Notes: a model not told the origin generated them from the sequence alone. A stretch of DNA of 64,000 nt from UBA2638 sp046293135 (GCA_046293135.1 JBKBPR010000003.1:174788-238787), one strand, 5' to 3'; counted from the first letter of the stretch, positions 50,571 to 59,873 are shown. Program-made: numbers and translations.

Positions 50571-50939
50571 TGCTGCAGGAGAAGGCTAATCACATCAAAA
50601 TTTGGCCAGTGCTCCGGCTTTTCAAAGGTTAAAAAATCATCTAACTCAAAACTAGATAAATCGACTAAGCTATCAACCGTATTTGAGGGGTAGTTAAAGG
50701 CCTGAGGATCAATATCACAGCCATACAAAGGTAATTTTTTATTTTCATGACCTAAAAAACAGCCTTTGGGCGCATGGCCTTAAAAAACCACATCCCCCAA
50801 AGCTAGGCCCTAAAACAGTATCACTCGGGCTTCTGATTGACCAAGCTGCCATGATGTCGCTTAACTCTTCAGGGGTATAGTACGCTCCTAGTCGTCGTTT
50901 TTCTTCAAAATCTATAGGGAGCTCGTGGAAAGCAGGCAA
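50571..50939 (-). pseudogene. Truncated, frameshifted N-6 DNA methylase relic
   Basis: TTG start at 50939 with GAGGTGATATA upstream. The first frame reads RRLGAYYTPEELSDIMAAW and VLGPSFGGCGFL, the start and SAM-binding motif of N-6 adenine DNA methylases. The frame then fails at a T-run, and the next frame continues LYGCDIDPQAF (the second SAM motif) and ends at FDVI, exactly where the catalytic NPPY would follow; the rest is lost. Indel plus truncation mean that no active enzyme remains. AT-rich composition and position beside tRNA-Leu suggest a mobile-element remnant. Confidence 0.8.
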
Positions 50940-51048
50940 TATATCACCTCTAAAATTTACGATAACAAGGATATCATAATACTATGTGAATAAAAAGAAG
51001 CTTAATGAATGAGGCGCTCCACTCATATGCTAATTATAAATTTAAAAT

Positions 51049-51134
51049 TGGTGGGCCCGGCCGGACTTGAACCGGCACGTCCATACGGACAACAGATTTT
51101 AAGTCTGCAGCGTCTACCATTCCGCCACGGGCCC
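51049..51134 (-). tRNA. tRNA-Leu (anticodon UAA)
   Basis: On the minus strand the 86 bases start GGGCCCGTGGCGGAATGG (acceptor and D-arm), have CTTAAAA with anticodon TAA, a long variable arm (TTGTCCGTATGGACG) typical of tRNA-Leu, GTTCAAGTC in the T-loop, and end CGGGCCCA plus CCA encoded. Acceptor stem pairing is GGGCCCG/CGGGCCC. Confidence 0.95.
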
Positions 51135-51166
51135 AGCGATGAGGAGACGGTAAGAGATAATCACAA

Positions 51167-51547
51167 TTATGTGAGGCTTGCAATGCTGCGCTTGAGGTTG
51201 TGCTCTGATTTTTTTTCGGCGATAAGCATGTCAAACACGCTTTCTAGGTTTTCAAGAGCGCTGCGCCCCTTATCGGTCAGGAAGATTTCCTTGCGGCGTT
51301 TTTCGGTGGCGGAAATTCTGGTTTCAACCAGCCCGTAAGGCGTTCCCATTTGCCGCGCCGAAGACAGCGCTCCGACAATCCGTGAGGCGGTGGAGAGCGA
51401 TAGCCCCGTTTCCTCCGCTAAAGCCGAAACCGAAAGCCCCTCATTAAGCGCTATAACGCATAGGCAAACAGCATATTGCAACGGAAATTCCGCATCGATG
51501 GTTTGCAATTCCCTTAAAAGCCTCAGAAAGTCTTTGATGCGTGACAT
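51167..51547 (-). CDS. MarR-family transcription regulator
   Basis: Winged helix-turn-helix protein of about 126 residues. The recognition region is VSALAEETGLSLSTASRIVGAL, split over about residues 46-67, and the wing follows at RRKEIFLTDKGRSALE. The N-terminal and C-terminal helices would make the dimer. The ATG at 51547 has ACAGGA upstream; a start 24 bases earlier is possible. The ligand and targets are unknown. Confidence 0.82.
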   Translation of the reverse strand: MSRIKDFLRLLRELQTIDAEFPLQYAVCLCVIALNEGLSVSALAEETGLSLSTASRIVGALSSARQMGTPYGLVETRISATEKRRKEIFLTDKGRSALENLESVFDMLIAEKKSEHNLKRSIASLT

Positions 51548-51808
51548 GCGGCGTATCCTGTTTCCGTTCATTCTTCAAAGCATGCGGCATTGTGATTATG
51601 GCCTGCATATAGGGCAGGTCAATCACAATCTCGCTTTTGCATACATGGAGCGCCAGCATAGGCCAGCCGCCATATCTGCGGTCATATTCCAGATAAACGG
51701 CGCAATACTGCCCGCATTTCCAGTACATATACATTGATGAATCCCACGCATATCAGGGCGTTTCCGCCCTTCAATTTCTTATTTACATATGCAAATTTTC
51801 TGTGTCCG

Positions 51809-52432
51809 TCAAGAAAATTTTGCCAATTTATCAACTTTTGATTGTGCGATGCGGCGAATTTTTTCGATATGGCGCACCGAGAGTTTGTAGTGTCTGTGGC
51901 CGATCAGGAGGTGTTGGCCGATAATGGCTATTGGCGCACTCAGGAAGCCGTGGAGCACAATTGGCGGCGTAGAGAATGTGATTTTCTCACCGCTTGCCGT
52001 TAGAAATGCGCAGTTCCGCATGCTGCGCGCAAGTCGAAACGGCAATTGCAGCGTGGAGAGCGCTGAGAATAGGGTGTTATCAAGTATAGCGCCGGATATG
52101 TCGGTTGCGCCGAAATCGCAATAATGGAAATTGCAGCCGCTCAGATCGCTTTGGGCGAGGCAGGTTCCGATCAGGCTGGCGGAGGTGAAGTCTGAACCTG
52201 CTAAAACGGCTTCGGATAGATTGGCATGGTTGAGATTGCTGAAGCTGAAATCGGCATTCGCCATTTGTGCGGTGTCAAGTGTCGCGCAGCTTAAATTGCA
52301 GCGTTTTAGCTGTATGCCGTTTAGCGAGATTTTGTTATCCACAGCCGTTTCAAGGGCGGTTTTGAGTGTGGCTGCGGGTGCGTTTTTGGTGAGGTGCGTT
52401 TGGATAATGTGGTGGCTGAGTGTGTTGTTCAT
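51809..52432 (-). CDS. Pentapeptide-repeat protein
   Basis: 207 residues. Residues about 35-125 are built of A(D/N)LxX pentapeptides (ADFSF, SNLNH, ANLSE, AVLAG, SDFTS, SDLSG, TDISG), which fold into a right-handed quadrilateral beta-helix. The C-terminal third is not repeated. Some relatives protect DNA gyrase, but nothing here shows that role. ATG 52432 is chosen because TGGGGAT lies 5 bases upstream. Confidence 0.85.
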   Translation of the reverse strand: MNNTLSHHIIQTHLTKNAPAATLKTALETAVDNKISLNGIQLKRCNLSCATLDTAQMANADFSFSNLNHANLSEAVLAGSDFTSASLIGTCLAQSDLSGCNFHYCDFGATDISGAILDNTLFSALSTLQLPFRLARSMRNCAFLTASGEKITFSTPPIVLHGFLSAPIAIIGQHLLIGHRHYKLSVRHIEKIRRIAQSKVDKLAKFS

Positions 52433-52635
52433 TGAATCCCCATTCAAATTACAGTGTTAAAAGTTGCTACATAAAAACTATTATTTTTTAAAAAATGCAA
52501 CTATTAATTTGTATTTTTTATGGTATTCGATTCTGTGGTGTGGTTTTAATCTTTGGGAACTGATTTTTATTGTTTCATCGGCAAGTGCATCAACCGCACT
52601 TGCCAGAGGGCTGCGAAGCCTCTAATTTTGCTGAT

Positions 52636-54561
52636 ATGGCGGAGCAACAAGACACACACAAAACCTCACATAACGCAGAGGACGTTCAAAACGCTCAAAG
52701 CGTTCAAGACGATAAGAATGTGCGTCATGGCTTACAGGCTGGCGTGGATACGATCAAGGGCTATGTGCGCAACTTGCCTGAAACCGCCGGTGTTTACCGT
52801 ATGCTCGGTGAGGGCGGGGAGGTGCTTTATGTCGGCAAGGCCAAGGCGCTTAAGCGGCGGGTCAGCTCCTACACGCAGCTTTCGAAACTGCCCTTGCGCT
52901 TGCAAAGAATGGTGGCGCTGACGCGCGCCATGGAATTTGTGCATACCCATACCGAAATCGAAGCCTTGTTGCTGGAATCCAATCTTATCAAAAAGCTGAA
53001 GCCGCGTTTTAATATCTTGCTGCGCGATGATAAGAGCTTCCCTTATATCATGATCACGACCGACCATGATTTTCCGCAAATCACCAAACACCGCGGTGCA
53101 AAGCGGCGTAAGGGCGAATATTTCGGGCCATTTGCCTCGACGGGGAATGTCGCACGGACGATTGCTGCCTTGCAGCGGGCGTTCTTGCTGCGCAATTGCA
53201 CGGACGGGAATTTTGCAACGCGCCAGCGCCCTTGTTTGCAATATCACATCAAGCGCTGCACCGCGCCATGTGTCGGTTATGTAACGCGGGAGGAATATGC
53301 CGAGCAGATCGCGCATGTGCTGCGGTTTTTGGCGGGGGAAAGCCGCGCCGTTCAGGATAATTTCGTGCACATCATGCAAGAGGCCAGCGCGAATATGGAT
53401 TACGAGAAGGCCGCGCAATATCGTGACCGGATCAAGGCTTTGGCTAGTATTCAAGCGGCGCAGGATATCAATGTCGAGGGCATAAAAGATGCCGATGTGT
53501 TCGGCCTTGTGCAAGAGGGCGGCAAGACCTGCATTCAGGTTTTCTTCTTCCGTGCCGGGCAAAATTACGGGAATTATTCTTACTTCCCGCGCCATCAGGA
53601 AGACGAAACGCCGCAGCGCATCTTGGGTGTTTTTCTGGCACAATTTTACGAGAACAAGCCGGTGCCGAAGGAAATTATCGTTAGCTGCGCCGTAGAGGAA
53701 AAGGCACTGATTGAGGCGGCGCTGAGCTATAAAACAGGTGTGAAAATCATTATTCATGCCCCGCAGCGCGGCACACGCCGCAAGCTGGTTGAGTTCGCAT
53801 TGCGCAATGCCGAGCAAGCCCTGAAGCGCTATCACGCCGAAGCCTTGGGGCAGGGGAAGCTGCTTGACGGGGTGGCCGCGCTGTTTGCGCTTGATCAACG
53901 GCCTGAACGGATTGAGGTCTACGATAACTCGCATATCAGCGGGACGAATATGGTCGGGGCGATGATCGTTGCGGGGGCTGAAGGCTTCATCAAAAGCGCT
54001 TACCGCAAATTCAACATCCGTCAGGCCGAAGCCGCCGATGATTACGGGATGATGCGCGAGGTTATTTCGCGGCGGTTTCGCAGTGCGCTGGAAGATGAGC
54101 AAGCGCAAGGCGCAGATTGGCCTGATCTGATGCTGATTGATGGCGGGCTGGGGCAATTTAACGCCGTAAAAGACGTGCTGGAGGAGTGCGGCGTATTGGA
54201 GCGCGTGAGGCTGGTCGCCATTTCCAAAGGCCCTGATCGGCATGCGGGGCGCGAGAAGTTTTTTATGGAGGAGCGCAAGGGGTTTCAGCTTCCCGAAAAT
54301 GATCCTGTGTTACACTATCTCCAAAGATTACGCGACGAAGCGCATCGCTTTGCAATCGGCGCGCATCGCAGCCGCAGGGCAAAAGAGATTTCAGGGTCGC
54401 CGCTCGATGAGATTGCCGGAATTGGCGCAAAACGCAAGAAGGCGCTGTTGCTGTATTTCGGTTCGGCCAAGGCTGTCTCTCAAGCGGCGATCGCTGATTT
54501 GCTGAAGGTCGAGGGTATTTCCGAAGCCGTGGCGCGTAAGATTTACGATCATTTTCATTAG
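52636..54561 (+). CDS. uvrC: UvrABC system protein C
   Basis: Excinuclease subunit that cuts on both sides of the lesion after UvrB verification. About 641 residues from the chosen ATG. The GIY-YIG domain is present (AGVYRML...VLYVGKA), followed by the UVR motif (YEKAAQYRDRIKAL), the RNase H-like domain (IEVYDNSHISGTN, LMLIDGGLGQ) and C-terminal helix-hairpin-helix motifs (EIAGIGAKRKKALL, VEGISEAVARKI). About 35 non-conserved residues precede the core, and the true start is unsure (a TTG at 52570 is in frame). Confidence 0.95.
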   Translation: MAEQQDTHKTSHNAEDVQNAQSVQDDKNVRHGLQAGVDTIKGYVRNLPETAGVYRMLGEGGEVLYVGKAKALKRRVSSYTQLSKLPLRLQRMVALTRAMEFVHTHTEIEALLLESNLIKKLKPRFNILLRDDKSFPYIMITTDHDFPQITKHRGAKRRKGEYFGPFASTGNVARTIAALQRAFLLRNCTDGNFATRQRPCLQYHIKRCTAPCVGYVTREEYAEQIAHVLRFLAGESRAVQDNFVHIMQEASANMDYEKAAQYRDRIKALASIQAAQDINVEGIKDADVFGLVQEGGKTCIQVFFFRAGQNYGNYSYFPRHQEDETPQRILGVFLAQFYENKPVPKEIIVSCAVEEKALIEAALSYKTGVKIIIHAPQRGTRRKLVEFALRNAEQALKRYHAEALGQGKLLDGVAALFALDQRPERIEVYDNSHISGTNMVGAMIVAGAEGFIKSAYRKFNIRQAEAADDYGMMREVISRRFRSALEDEQAQGADWPDLMLIDGGLGQFNAVKDVLEECGVLERVRLVAISKGPDRHAGREKFFMEERKGFQLPENDPVLHYLQRLRDEAHRFAIGAHRSRRAKEISGSPLDEIAGIGAKRKKALLLYFGSAKAVSQAAIADLLKVEGISEAVARKIYDHFH

Positions 54562-54721
54562 GATATATCTATTAGGGGAAATATGTTTGTCTCGCTTTAA
54601 AAAATGGCTTTGAAAAATTATGTGATAAGTCTGTTAAAATTGAGCTGTGCCATTTTATTATCTCTTTCAAGCCTTTAGTATTGTTTCTTTAAATTGCAAT
54701 GCAGAGGAAGGAAAAATAAGT

Positions 54722-55054
54722 ATGACGGATAATCAAAACGCGCCTGAACAGGGATCAGGCAATAATAATCAGAGTGCTCCAGCGAATTCAGTGAATATAA
54801 AAATTCCCAATAATCTCGTGCGGACGGTTTTCTTTTTTGATTCAATGATCACACTGAAAATTATTACAGCTTTATATTGGGCGTTGCTGGTTTTGGTTAC
54901 GGTTTCTGCTATCGGGTTAATGTTTGTCGGCAGCTTTATCAGCGGCTTGCTCACTCTTATTTTAGGTGGTATCGGCGTGAGGATTTGGTGCGAGCTATTG
55001 ATGGTCTTGTTCAAAATCAATGCCAATATCCAGAAGCTCGCCGACCGCGCCTAA
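54722..55054 (+). CDS. DUF4282-like membrane protein, 110 aa
   Basis: Asn/Gln-rich N-terminus (about 30 residues), then two membrane helices (about 45-70 and 72-98), ending in FKINANIQKLADRA. The FFFDSMITLKIITALYW start and the RIWCELLMVLFKINANI end match the DUF4282 family, of unknown function. The ribosome site GAGGAAGG is about 11 bases before ATG 54722. A terminator follows. Confidence 0.75.
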   Translation: MTDNQNAPEQGSGNNNQSAPANSVNIKIPNNLVRTVFFFDSMITLKIITALYWALLVLVTVSAIGLMFVGSFISGLLTLILGGIGVRIWCELLMVLFKINANIQKLADRA

Positions 55055-55100
55055 TATAACATTGGCGTATACTGAATTGAATAAATTGATATTTGTTCTA

Positions 55101-55138
55101 AACCGCTCTGTGGCGAAATGATCTGCAGAGCGGTTTTG
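55101..55138 (+). terminator. Terminator of the DUF4282 gene
   Basis: A perfect 10-bp stem (AACCGCTCTG/CAGAGCGGTT) with a 15-base loop and four T. It lies 46 bases after the stop codon. Confidence 0.9.
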
Positions 55139-55313
55139 TATTCAAAAAATTAGCTCGCATAAAAAATGCTGCTATGTGAAAAAATCAAGATTTGCGAATC
55201 AAAATGTTGCAAGCTGAATTTTACCGTGGTAACGTCCGCTCTATTCATTCAATAGTAATTGAGTAACGTTACGTGGCGTATTGCCGTGTAACTTATTGAA
55301 AGGGCAGGAAAAA

Positions 55314-56264
55314 ATGTTTCATCGTGTGAAATCAGAACCTGAAATACAGCCTGGGCAGTTGCAAAACGCTGCAAGATCGGAGCCTGTCGTTTCTGTTTCA
55401 ACTGCGTCAACACCGGTTGTCGCCCCAAAAACTCAGGATAATACTCAAGCTACGGTGCAAAAACAGGCGCCAGTTACAGCAACACCAGGCGGGTACACTG
55501 TCCCGTCCAGCTCTTCACAATCGCACGACACCCCAAAGCAGGAAAAGGATACTTCAATGAGCGACAACACAGACAATGCAACCAGCGCAACGAATACGCC
55601 GAATACAGCCAGAGACGATAATGGACAGGCCAAGGCTGTTGATATCCCTTCATCTGCTTACGGCACACAGCCGGCAGCTGCTTCTCGTGGCTATGCGGCA
55701 GGTGGGGCAGCATATACAGGATATGGTGCTTCTGCAGCCGCCGCGGCAGCTGCCTCTACCTCTTCTACACCAGCAGCCTCTGCTGCAGCCTCATATGATG
55801 AGCGCCGTTTGGTTATTGGGCAGGGCATTACAATGTCTGGTGAAATCGAACATTGCGATGTTTTGCTTGTTGAAGGAACAATCGAGGCAGCTTTGAAAGG
55901 TGCAAAAATGCTTGAGATTTCTGAGTCAGGTACATTCTATGGTACAGTTGAAATCGACGAAGCCAATATCTCTGGCCGCTTTGAAGGTGATCTGACAGTT
56001 AATGGTCGTTTGAGAGTACACTCCTGCGGTGTTATCACTGGTTCTATTTCTTACAAAGAGCTGCAAATTGAAGCAGGCGCAGTGATCGACGGCAAACTGA
56101 CTCCTTTGAAAGAAGGCGGCGCAGGTGTATCGCAAAAGCCATCTGTTCGCGTTAAAGACAAGTCCAAAGAAGCTGCTGCCGCTTCTGTGAAAACCAAAGA
56201 AGTCAAAGAAAACGCAAGTAATGATGAAGGCGAGCTGTTTAGCGCGCGTGCAGCGGCGGAATAA
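55314..56264 (+). CDS. Bactofilin family protein
   Basis: Cytoskeletal polymer-forming protein, 316 residues. About 160 N-terminal residues are low-complexity (Thr/Ser/Gln then Ala/Ser-rich), followed by the bactofilin beta-helix core from about 165 to 260: RRLVIGQGITMSGEIEHCD, LLVEGTIEA, LEISESGTFYGTVE, ANISGRFEGDLTV and GVITGSISYKEL. Bactofilins organise peptidoglycan synthesis and morphogenesis. The long flexible N-terminus is unusual. ATG 55314 has GGGCAGGA upstream. Confidence 0.92.
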   Translation: MFHRVKSEPEIQPGQLQNAARSEPVVSVSTASTPVVAPKTQDNTQATVQKQAPVTATPGGYTVPSSSSQSHDTPKQEKDTSMSDNTDNATSATNTPNTARDDNGQAKAVDIPSSAYGTQPAAASRGYAAGGAAYTGYGASAAAAAAASTSSTPAASAAASYDERRLVIGQGITMSGEIEHCDVLLVEGTIEAALKGAKMLEISESGTFYGTVEIDEANISGRFEGDLTVNGRLRVHSCGVITGSISYKELQIEAGAVIDGKLTPLKEGGAGVSQKPSVRVKDKSKEAAAASVKTKEVKENASNDEGELFSARAAAE

Positions 56265-56291
56265 GAACTGAATAATTCAGGCTAAAATCCA

Positions 56292-56900
56292 ATGTTTCTG
56301 CGTATTCAAAATTTTGTAAAAACAATGCAAAGCCAGGGTTATCCTGGCTTCGCCATAAAAGGCAGCTCCTTAAAAGTCCAGCGTATTAAGGGTAGCCGTC
56401 ATCAAGCTTTGCCGCTGAGCTTGATTTGCATCGGTGCGCTGTTCAGCCTCGCGGGCTTTCTGATTGATGGTGATGGCTTGGAAATTTCCCGTGCCGAAGC
56501 AACGGTGGCGGCGGTCGGGCTGCCTGAAGCCGGACGCAATTTCACAGCTTCGCAGCGCCGCAATTTGCAGCGGGCAATTGCCTTTAATCCTGACAATATT
56601 GAAAAAATGCATGGCGAAACCATCCGCGCGGCTTTGCAAGAACCGGAATTGGTGCGCGCTGATTTGCCGACGGTGGTCTGGCAATATCGTACAGAAAACT
56701 GCGTTCTGGACGTTTATTTCCGCACACAAACAGCCGATGTTACTCTCGCGCCCGTTGTGCATTATGAGGTCAGAAGCCGCAGCTTTGAAGAGAGCGCCGC
56801 CACGCCGGATGAGCGTAAATGCTTGAAATCGTTGATGAGCCCATCAGGCATGCCGCCCAGAATGCTTAGTGTTAGTATGATATACAAATCTCTAATGTAA
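56292..56900 (+). CDS. Exported or anchored hypothetical protein, 202 aa
   Basis: A hydrophobic segment near residues 42-58 (LSLICIGALFSLAGFLI) follows a basic region and may be a signal or membrane anchor. The remaining ~140 residues have two cysteines and are not recognised. The start is uncertain: ATG 56292 and 56325 both precede an AAGCCAGG/CCTGGCTT hairpin (56330-56350). It lies 28 bases after the bactofilin gene and could be cotranscribed. Confidence 0.55.
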   Translation: MFLRIQNFVKTMQSQGYPGFAIKGSSLKVQRIKGSRHQALPLSLICIGALFSLAGFLIDGDGLEISRAEATVAAVGLPEAGRNFTASQRRNLQRAIAFNPDNIEKMHGETIRAALQEPELVRADLPTVVWQYRTENCVLDVYFRTQTADVTLAPVVHYEVRSRSFEESAATPDERKCLKSLMSPSGMPPRMLSVSMIYKSLM

Positions 56901-56922
56901 TTTCAAAGAGCACTTCTGATCA

Positions 56923-57561
56923 TTAAGCACTCGTAATTTTCTCCTTTGCGCGGCAAAGATCATGCACGCGGCATTCCCCGCATAACGGCTTGCGCGCCTT
57001 ACAGGTATAGCGGCCATGCAAAATCAGCCAGTGATGCGCATAGAGCGCAAATTCTGCGGGAACGACTTTTTCCAGCTTGGCTTCGACGGCATCGGGTGAT
57101 TTACCGGGCGCAAGTTTCATGCGATTAGAAACACGGAAAATATGCGTATCTACGGCCATGGTCGGCTGCTCAAAAACAATATTCAGCACGACATTCGCGG
57201 TTTTGCGGCCAACACCGGGCAGTGCCATCAGCTCTTCACGCGTTGCCGGAACGGCGCTGTTATGCTCGGCAATCAGCTTTTCAGACAACGCCAGAACATT
57301 GGCAGCCTTGGTATTAAACAAACCGATTGTCTTGATGTGATGCTTAATGCCGTCCAGCCCCAGCGCCGCCATTTTTTCGGGCGTATCGGCTATTTTGAAC
57401 AAATCTTTTGTGGCGCGGTTCACACCCTCATCGGTGGCTTGCGCCGAGAGCACAACCGCAACCAGCAGCGTAAAAGCATTGGTGTATTCCAGATCGCTTT
57501 TCGGCTCAGGGTTGGCAGCGCGCAGGCGGCTAAAAAATTCATAGATATCGGCTTTTTTCAT
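56923..57561 (-). CDS. nth: Endonuclease III
   Basis: DNA glycosylase and AP lyase for oxidised pyrimidines, 212 residues. The helix-hairpin-helix is LPGVGRKTANVVLN with the catalytic lysine, the catalytic aspartate is in AVDTHIFRVSNR, and the C-terminal 4Fe-4S cysteines are CKARKPLCGECRVHDLC. A start at ATG 57561 is near the conserved N-terminus. It is divergent from the Ada-like gene. Confidence 0.96.
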   Translation of the reverse strand: MKKADIYEFFSRLRAANPEPKSDLEYTNAFTLLVAVVLSAQATDEGVNRATKDLFKIADTPEKMAALGLDGIKHHIKTIGLFNTKAANVLALSEKLIAEHNSAVPATREELMALPGVGRKTANVVLNIVFEQPTMAVDTHIFRVSNRMKLAPGKSPDAVEAKLEKVVPAEFALYAHHWLILHGRYTCKARKPLCGECRVHDLCRAKEKITSA

Positions 57562-57638
57562 GCGGGCATTCTAACGCGTTGATAAAAAACCGCAAGAAAC
57601 GGATTGTTGGAAAACGCGCCGCGCCTTATGGTGTAACG

Positions 57639-58559
57639 ATGGATATGCAATCAAACCCAGCCGCACCCGCGCAGCCAGCCAAAGCCGCGATCAATATGAA
57701 TGTGATTGCCGAGGCGATTGATTATCTGGTGGCGCATTATAGCGAACAGCCCGATCTGGAATTTCTGGCGCGGCGCGCGGGATATGAGGCGACTTATTTT
57801 CAAAAGCTGTTCAAAGAAAAAGTCGGGATCAGCCCGAAACGCTTGCAGCAATATATGATGATGCGCCATGCGCGGGAGTTGCTCTTGCGGACGAGTGATG
57901 GAAATGAGGGTGAGCAGCGCCGTAGTAGCTCCAGCCGCCCCAGCTTGTTTGAGTGTGCGCATGAGGCGGGCTTATCGAGCGCCAGCCGTTTACATGATTT
58001 GTTTGTGGTCTGTGAAGGCGTGACACCAAGCACTGTCCAGCGGCGCGGGCAGGGGCTGGAGATTGTTTACGGCATTGTTCCGACCGTTCTGGGCAAGGTT
58101 ATGATCGGCAAAACGCCGCGCGGCCTGTGCTGGCTTGGGTTTATGGTTGATGAAAGCCCCGCCCGTTCGCTGGAACGGATGCAGGCGCATTGGCCGCTGG
58201 CGCATGTGCGGCGTGATGATAATGCGCTTGAGGCCGAAGCGGCGCAGCTTATGCGGATTTGGCGCGGCGATGGTGAGAAATCAAAGCTCAGCCTTGATCT
58301 ATATGGCACGAATTTCCAGCTTCAGGTCTGGCAAGCGCTGCTGAAAATTCCATGCGGTCACTCGCAAAGCTATCAGGATCTTGCGCAGCTTTTGGGCAGG
58401 CCGCAAGCCAGCCGCGCCGTTGGAAATGCGGTTGGCGCAAATCCGATATCATTGCTGATCCCCTGTCACCGCGTTATTCGCGCAACGGGAATTATCGACA
58501 ATTATGGTTGGGGCAGTCCGCGCAAGAAGTTATTATTGGCGCTGGAAGCGCAAATATAG
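57639..58559 (+). CDS. Ada-like bifunctional AraC / O6-methylguanine-DNA methyltransferase
   Basis: About 306 residues. The N-terminal AraC-type HTH (about 25-130) is DLEFLARRAGYEATYFQKLFK and, after an insert, AHEAGLSSASRLHDLFV. The MGMT domain follows, with the acceptor cysteine in LIPCHRVI and the DNA-binding segment near YQDLAQLLGRPQASRAVGNA. The N-terminal zinc domain with the phosphotriester-accepting cysteine of E. coli Ada is missing, so self-methylation-driven induction is not expected. It is divergent from nth. Confidence 0.92.
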   Translation: MDMQSNPAAPAQPAKAAINMNVIAEAIDYLVAHYSEQPDLEFLARRAGYEATYFQKLFKEKVGISPKRLQQYMMMRHARELLLRTSDGNEGEQRRSSSSRPSLFECAHEAGLSSASRLHDLFVVCEGVTPSTVQRRGQGLEIVYGIVPTVLGKVMIGKTPRGLCWLGFMVDESPARSLERMQAHWPLAHVRRDDNALEAEAAQLMRIWRGDGEKSKLSLDLYGTNFQLQVWQALLKIPCGHSQSYQDLAQLLGRPQASRAVGNAVGANPISLLIPCHRVIRATGIIDNYGWGSPRKKLLLALEAQI

Positions 58560-58614
58560 AGCTTTGATCTTCAAAAGGCTGACTGTAATAGGCTGACCGC
58601 GATAAATCAGGCAA

Positions 58615-59391
58615 TCAGGATAGCCCCAAAACATCGTGCATCGAATATAATCCGGCGGGCTTGCCTTTCGCCCACAGCGCCGCTTTTAGCGCGCCGCGCG
58701 CGAACAAGGCGCGGTTTGTTGCGCGGTGGGTCAGCTCCAGCCGTTCGCCCATGCCGTAAAAATAAACGCTATGTTCGCCGACAACATCACCGCCGCGCAC
58801 CACGCCAAACCCGATATCGCCTGTTTGTCTTTGGCCGCTGCGGTCGGCTTTGATGTGTTCAGGGAGCGTTGTTTGCCGTCCTTTGGCCGCAGATTTCGCC
58901 AAGGCCAGCGCTGTGCCGGACGGGGAGTCGATTTTTTTATTGTGGTGGGCTTCGAAAATTTCGATATCCCATTCATCGGGGGCGAGCGCGCGCGCGGCCT
59001 TCTCTACCAGCGCCATAAGTAAATTGACACCAAGGCTCATATTCGCGGCATAGACAATCGGCGCTGTAGCTGCGGCTTTCGCAAGGGCGTCCTCTTGGGT
59101 TTGGCTTAATCCTGTTGTGCCGATTATCAGGGCTTTTTGGGTTTTGGCGGCGATTTCGGCGTTAATGAGTGTGGATTCAGGTAAGGTGAAATCAATCACG
59201 GCCTCGGAGCGTGCGAACAGCTCTTGCGGGTTATCGGTCACAAAAAAGGATGGCGTAGCGCTCGCAGCGGGAATTGTCCGCGCCAGCCCGCCCGCCAGTT
59301 CAAGCCCCTGCGATTGCCATGCGCCAGATTGCAATTCAGCAATCAGCAATTGTCCAACGCGGCCTGTATATCCTGCGATTCCGATTTTCAT
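58615..59391 (-). CDS. dapB: 4-hydroxy-tetrahydrodipicolinate reductase
   Basis: Lysine and diaminopimelate pathway enzyme, 258 residues. The NAD(P)-binding start is MKIGIAGYTGRVGQLL, and EAHHNKKIDSPSGTAL contains the catalytic His/Lys pair and the family signature. GSAW-type loops are present. The ATG at 59391 begins the conserved core; upstream, the 142-aa gene ends 7 bases away. It is last of the grpE-dnaK-dnaJ-dapB run seen in alphaproteobacteria. Confidence 0.95.
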   Translation of the reverse strand: MKIGIAGYTGRVGQLLIAELQSGAWQSQGLELAGGLARTIPAASATPSFFVTDNPQELFARSEAVIDFTLPESTLINAEIAAKTQKALIIGTTGLSQTQEDALAKAAATAPIVYAANMSLGVNLLMALVEKAARALAPDEWDIEIFEAHHNKKIDSPSGTALALAKSAAKGRQTTLPEHIKADRSGQRQTGDIGFGVVRGGDVVGEHSVYFYGMGERLELTHRATNRALFARGALKAALWAKGKPAGLYSMHDVLGLS

Positions 59392-59398
59392 GGATGTG

Positions 59399-59827
59399 TT
59401 ATTCCGTTCCGTCAGTTTTGGTTTCGTAACGCTCCAGCTCGTATAGAATGGCATCATAAATCGAATAGCTCAACTGCAAAGAAATTCTGTCGATATTGGC
59501 GGCATCGATCAAGGCGCGGATATCGCCCAGAATATACCAGCGATTGTCAAAGGGTAGGTCGCTTTTGGTCAGCAGCACGTCAATATTGCTATTCTTGGCC
59601 TCATCGATCATCAAAGAACAAAAACGATCCAGCTCGTTTTGCGGCATACCCTGCTCTTGCAGGCAAATCGCAAAGCCGTTATTTTTCTTTTCGTATGAAT
59701 CATATTGCGCCCGCATGCCGTTGATAAAGCCCAGCGAGATTTTCAGCCCCAGCCGTTTATCGATAAAAGTCTGACCGATATCCCGATAATTAAAATTCAG
59801 TCTTGTGAGATTGGTGTTAAAAATCAT
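59399..59827 (-). CDS. Hypothetical protein between dnaJ and dapB, 142 aa
   Basis: Unrecognised soluble alpha/beta protein; no signal peptide. Its stop is 7 bases before the dapB start and its start is 46 bases after the dnaJ stop, so it is part of this transcription unit. No enzyme motif is visible. Confidence 0.65.
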   Translation of the reverse strand: MIFNTNLTRLNFNYRDIGQTFIDKRLGLKISLGFINGMRAQYDSYEKKNNGFAICLQEQGMPQNELDRFCSLMIDEAKNSNIDVLLTKSDLPFDNRWYILGDIRALIDAANIDRISLQLSYSIYDAILYELERYETKTDGTE

Positions 59828-59873
59828 GCCTTTAGGGGCTTTTGTTAAGAATGCTTTTTAAGGGAGTGCTGGA

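Noticed and set aside
51444..51734. 96-codon minus-strand frame overlapping the MarR-gene start in another frame
   Set aside because: The first half has protein-like composition, but there is no good ribosome site and it runs into the MarR gene out of frame; evidence too weak to call.
52732..54243. 503-codon open frame on the minus strand of uvrC
   Set aside because: Antisense shadow of uvrC, produced by codon bias; no recognisable motif.
56330..56350. AAGCCAGG/CCTGGCTT hairpin after the bactofilin gene
   Set aside because: A stem exists but no T-tract follows, and it lies within the probable 5' part of the next gene, so I did not call a terminator.
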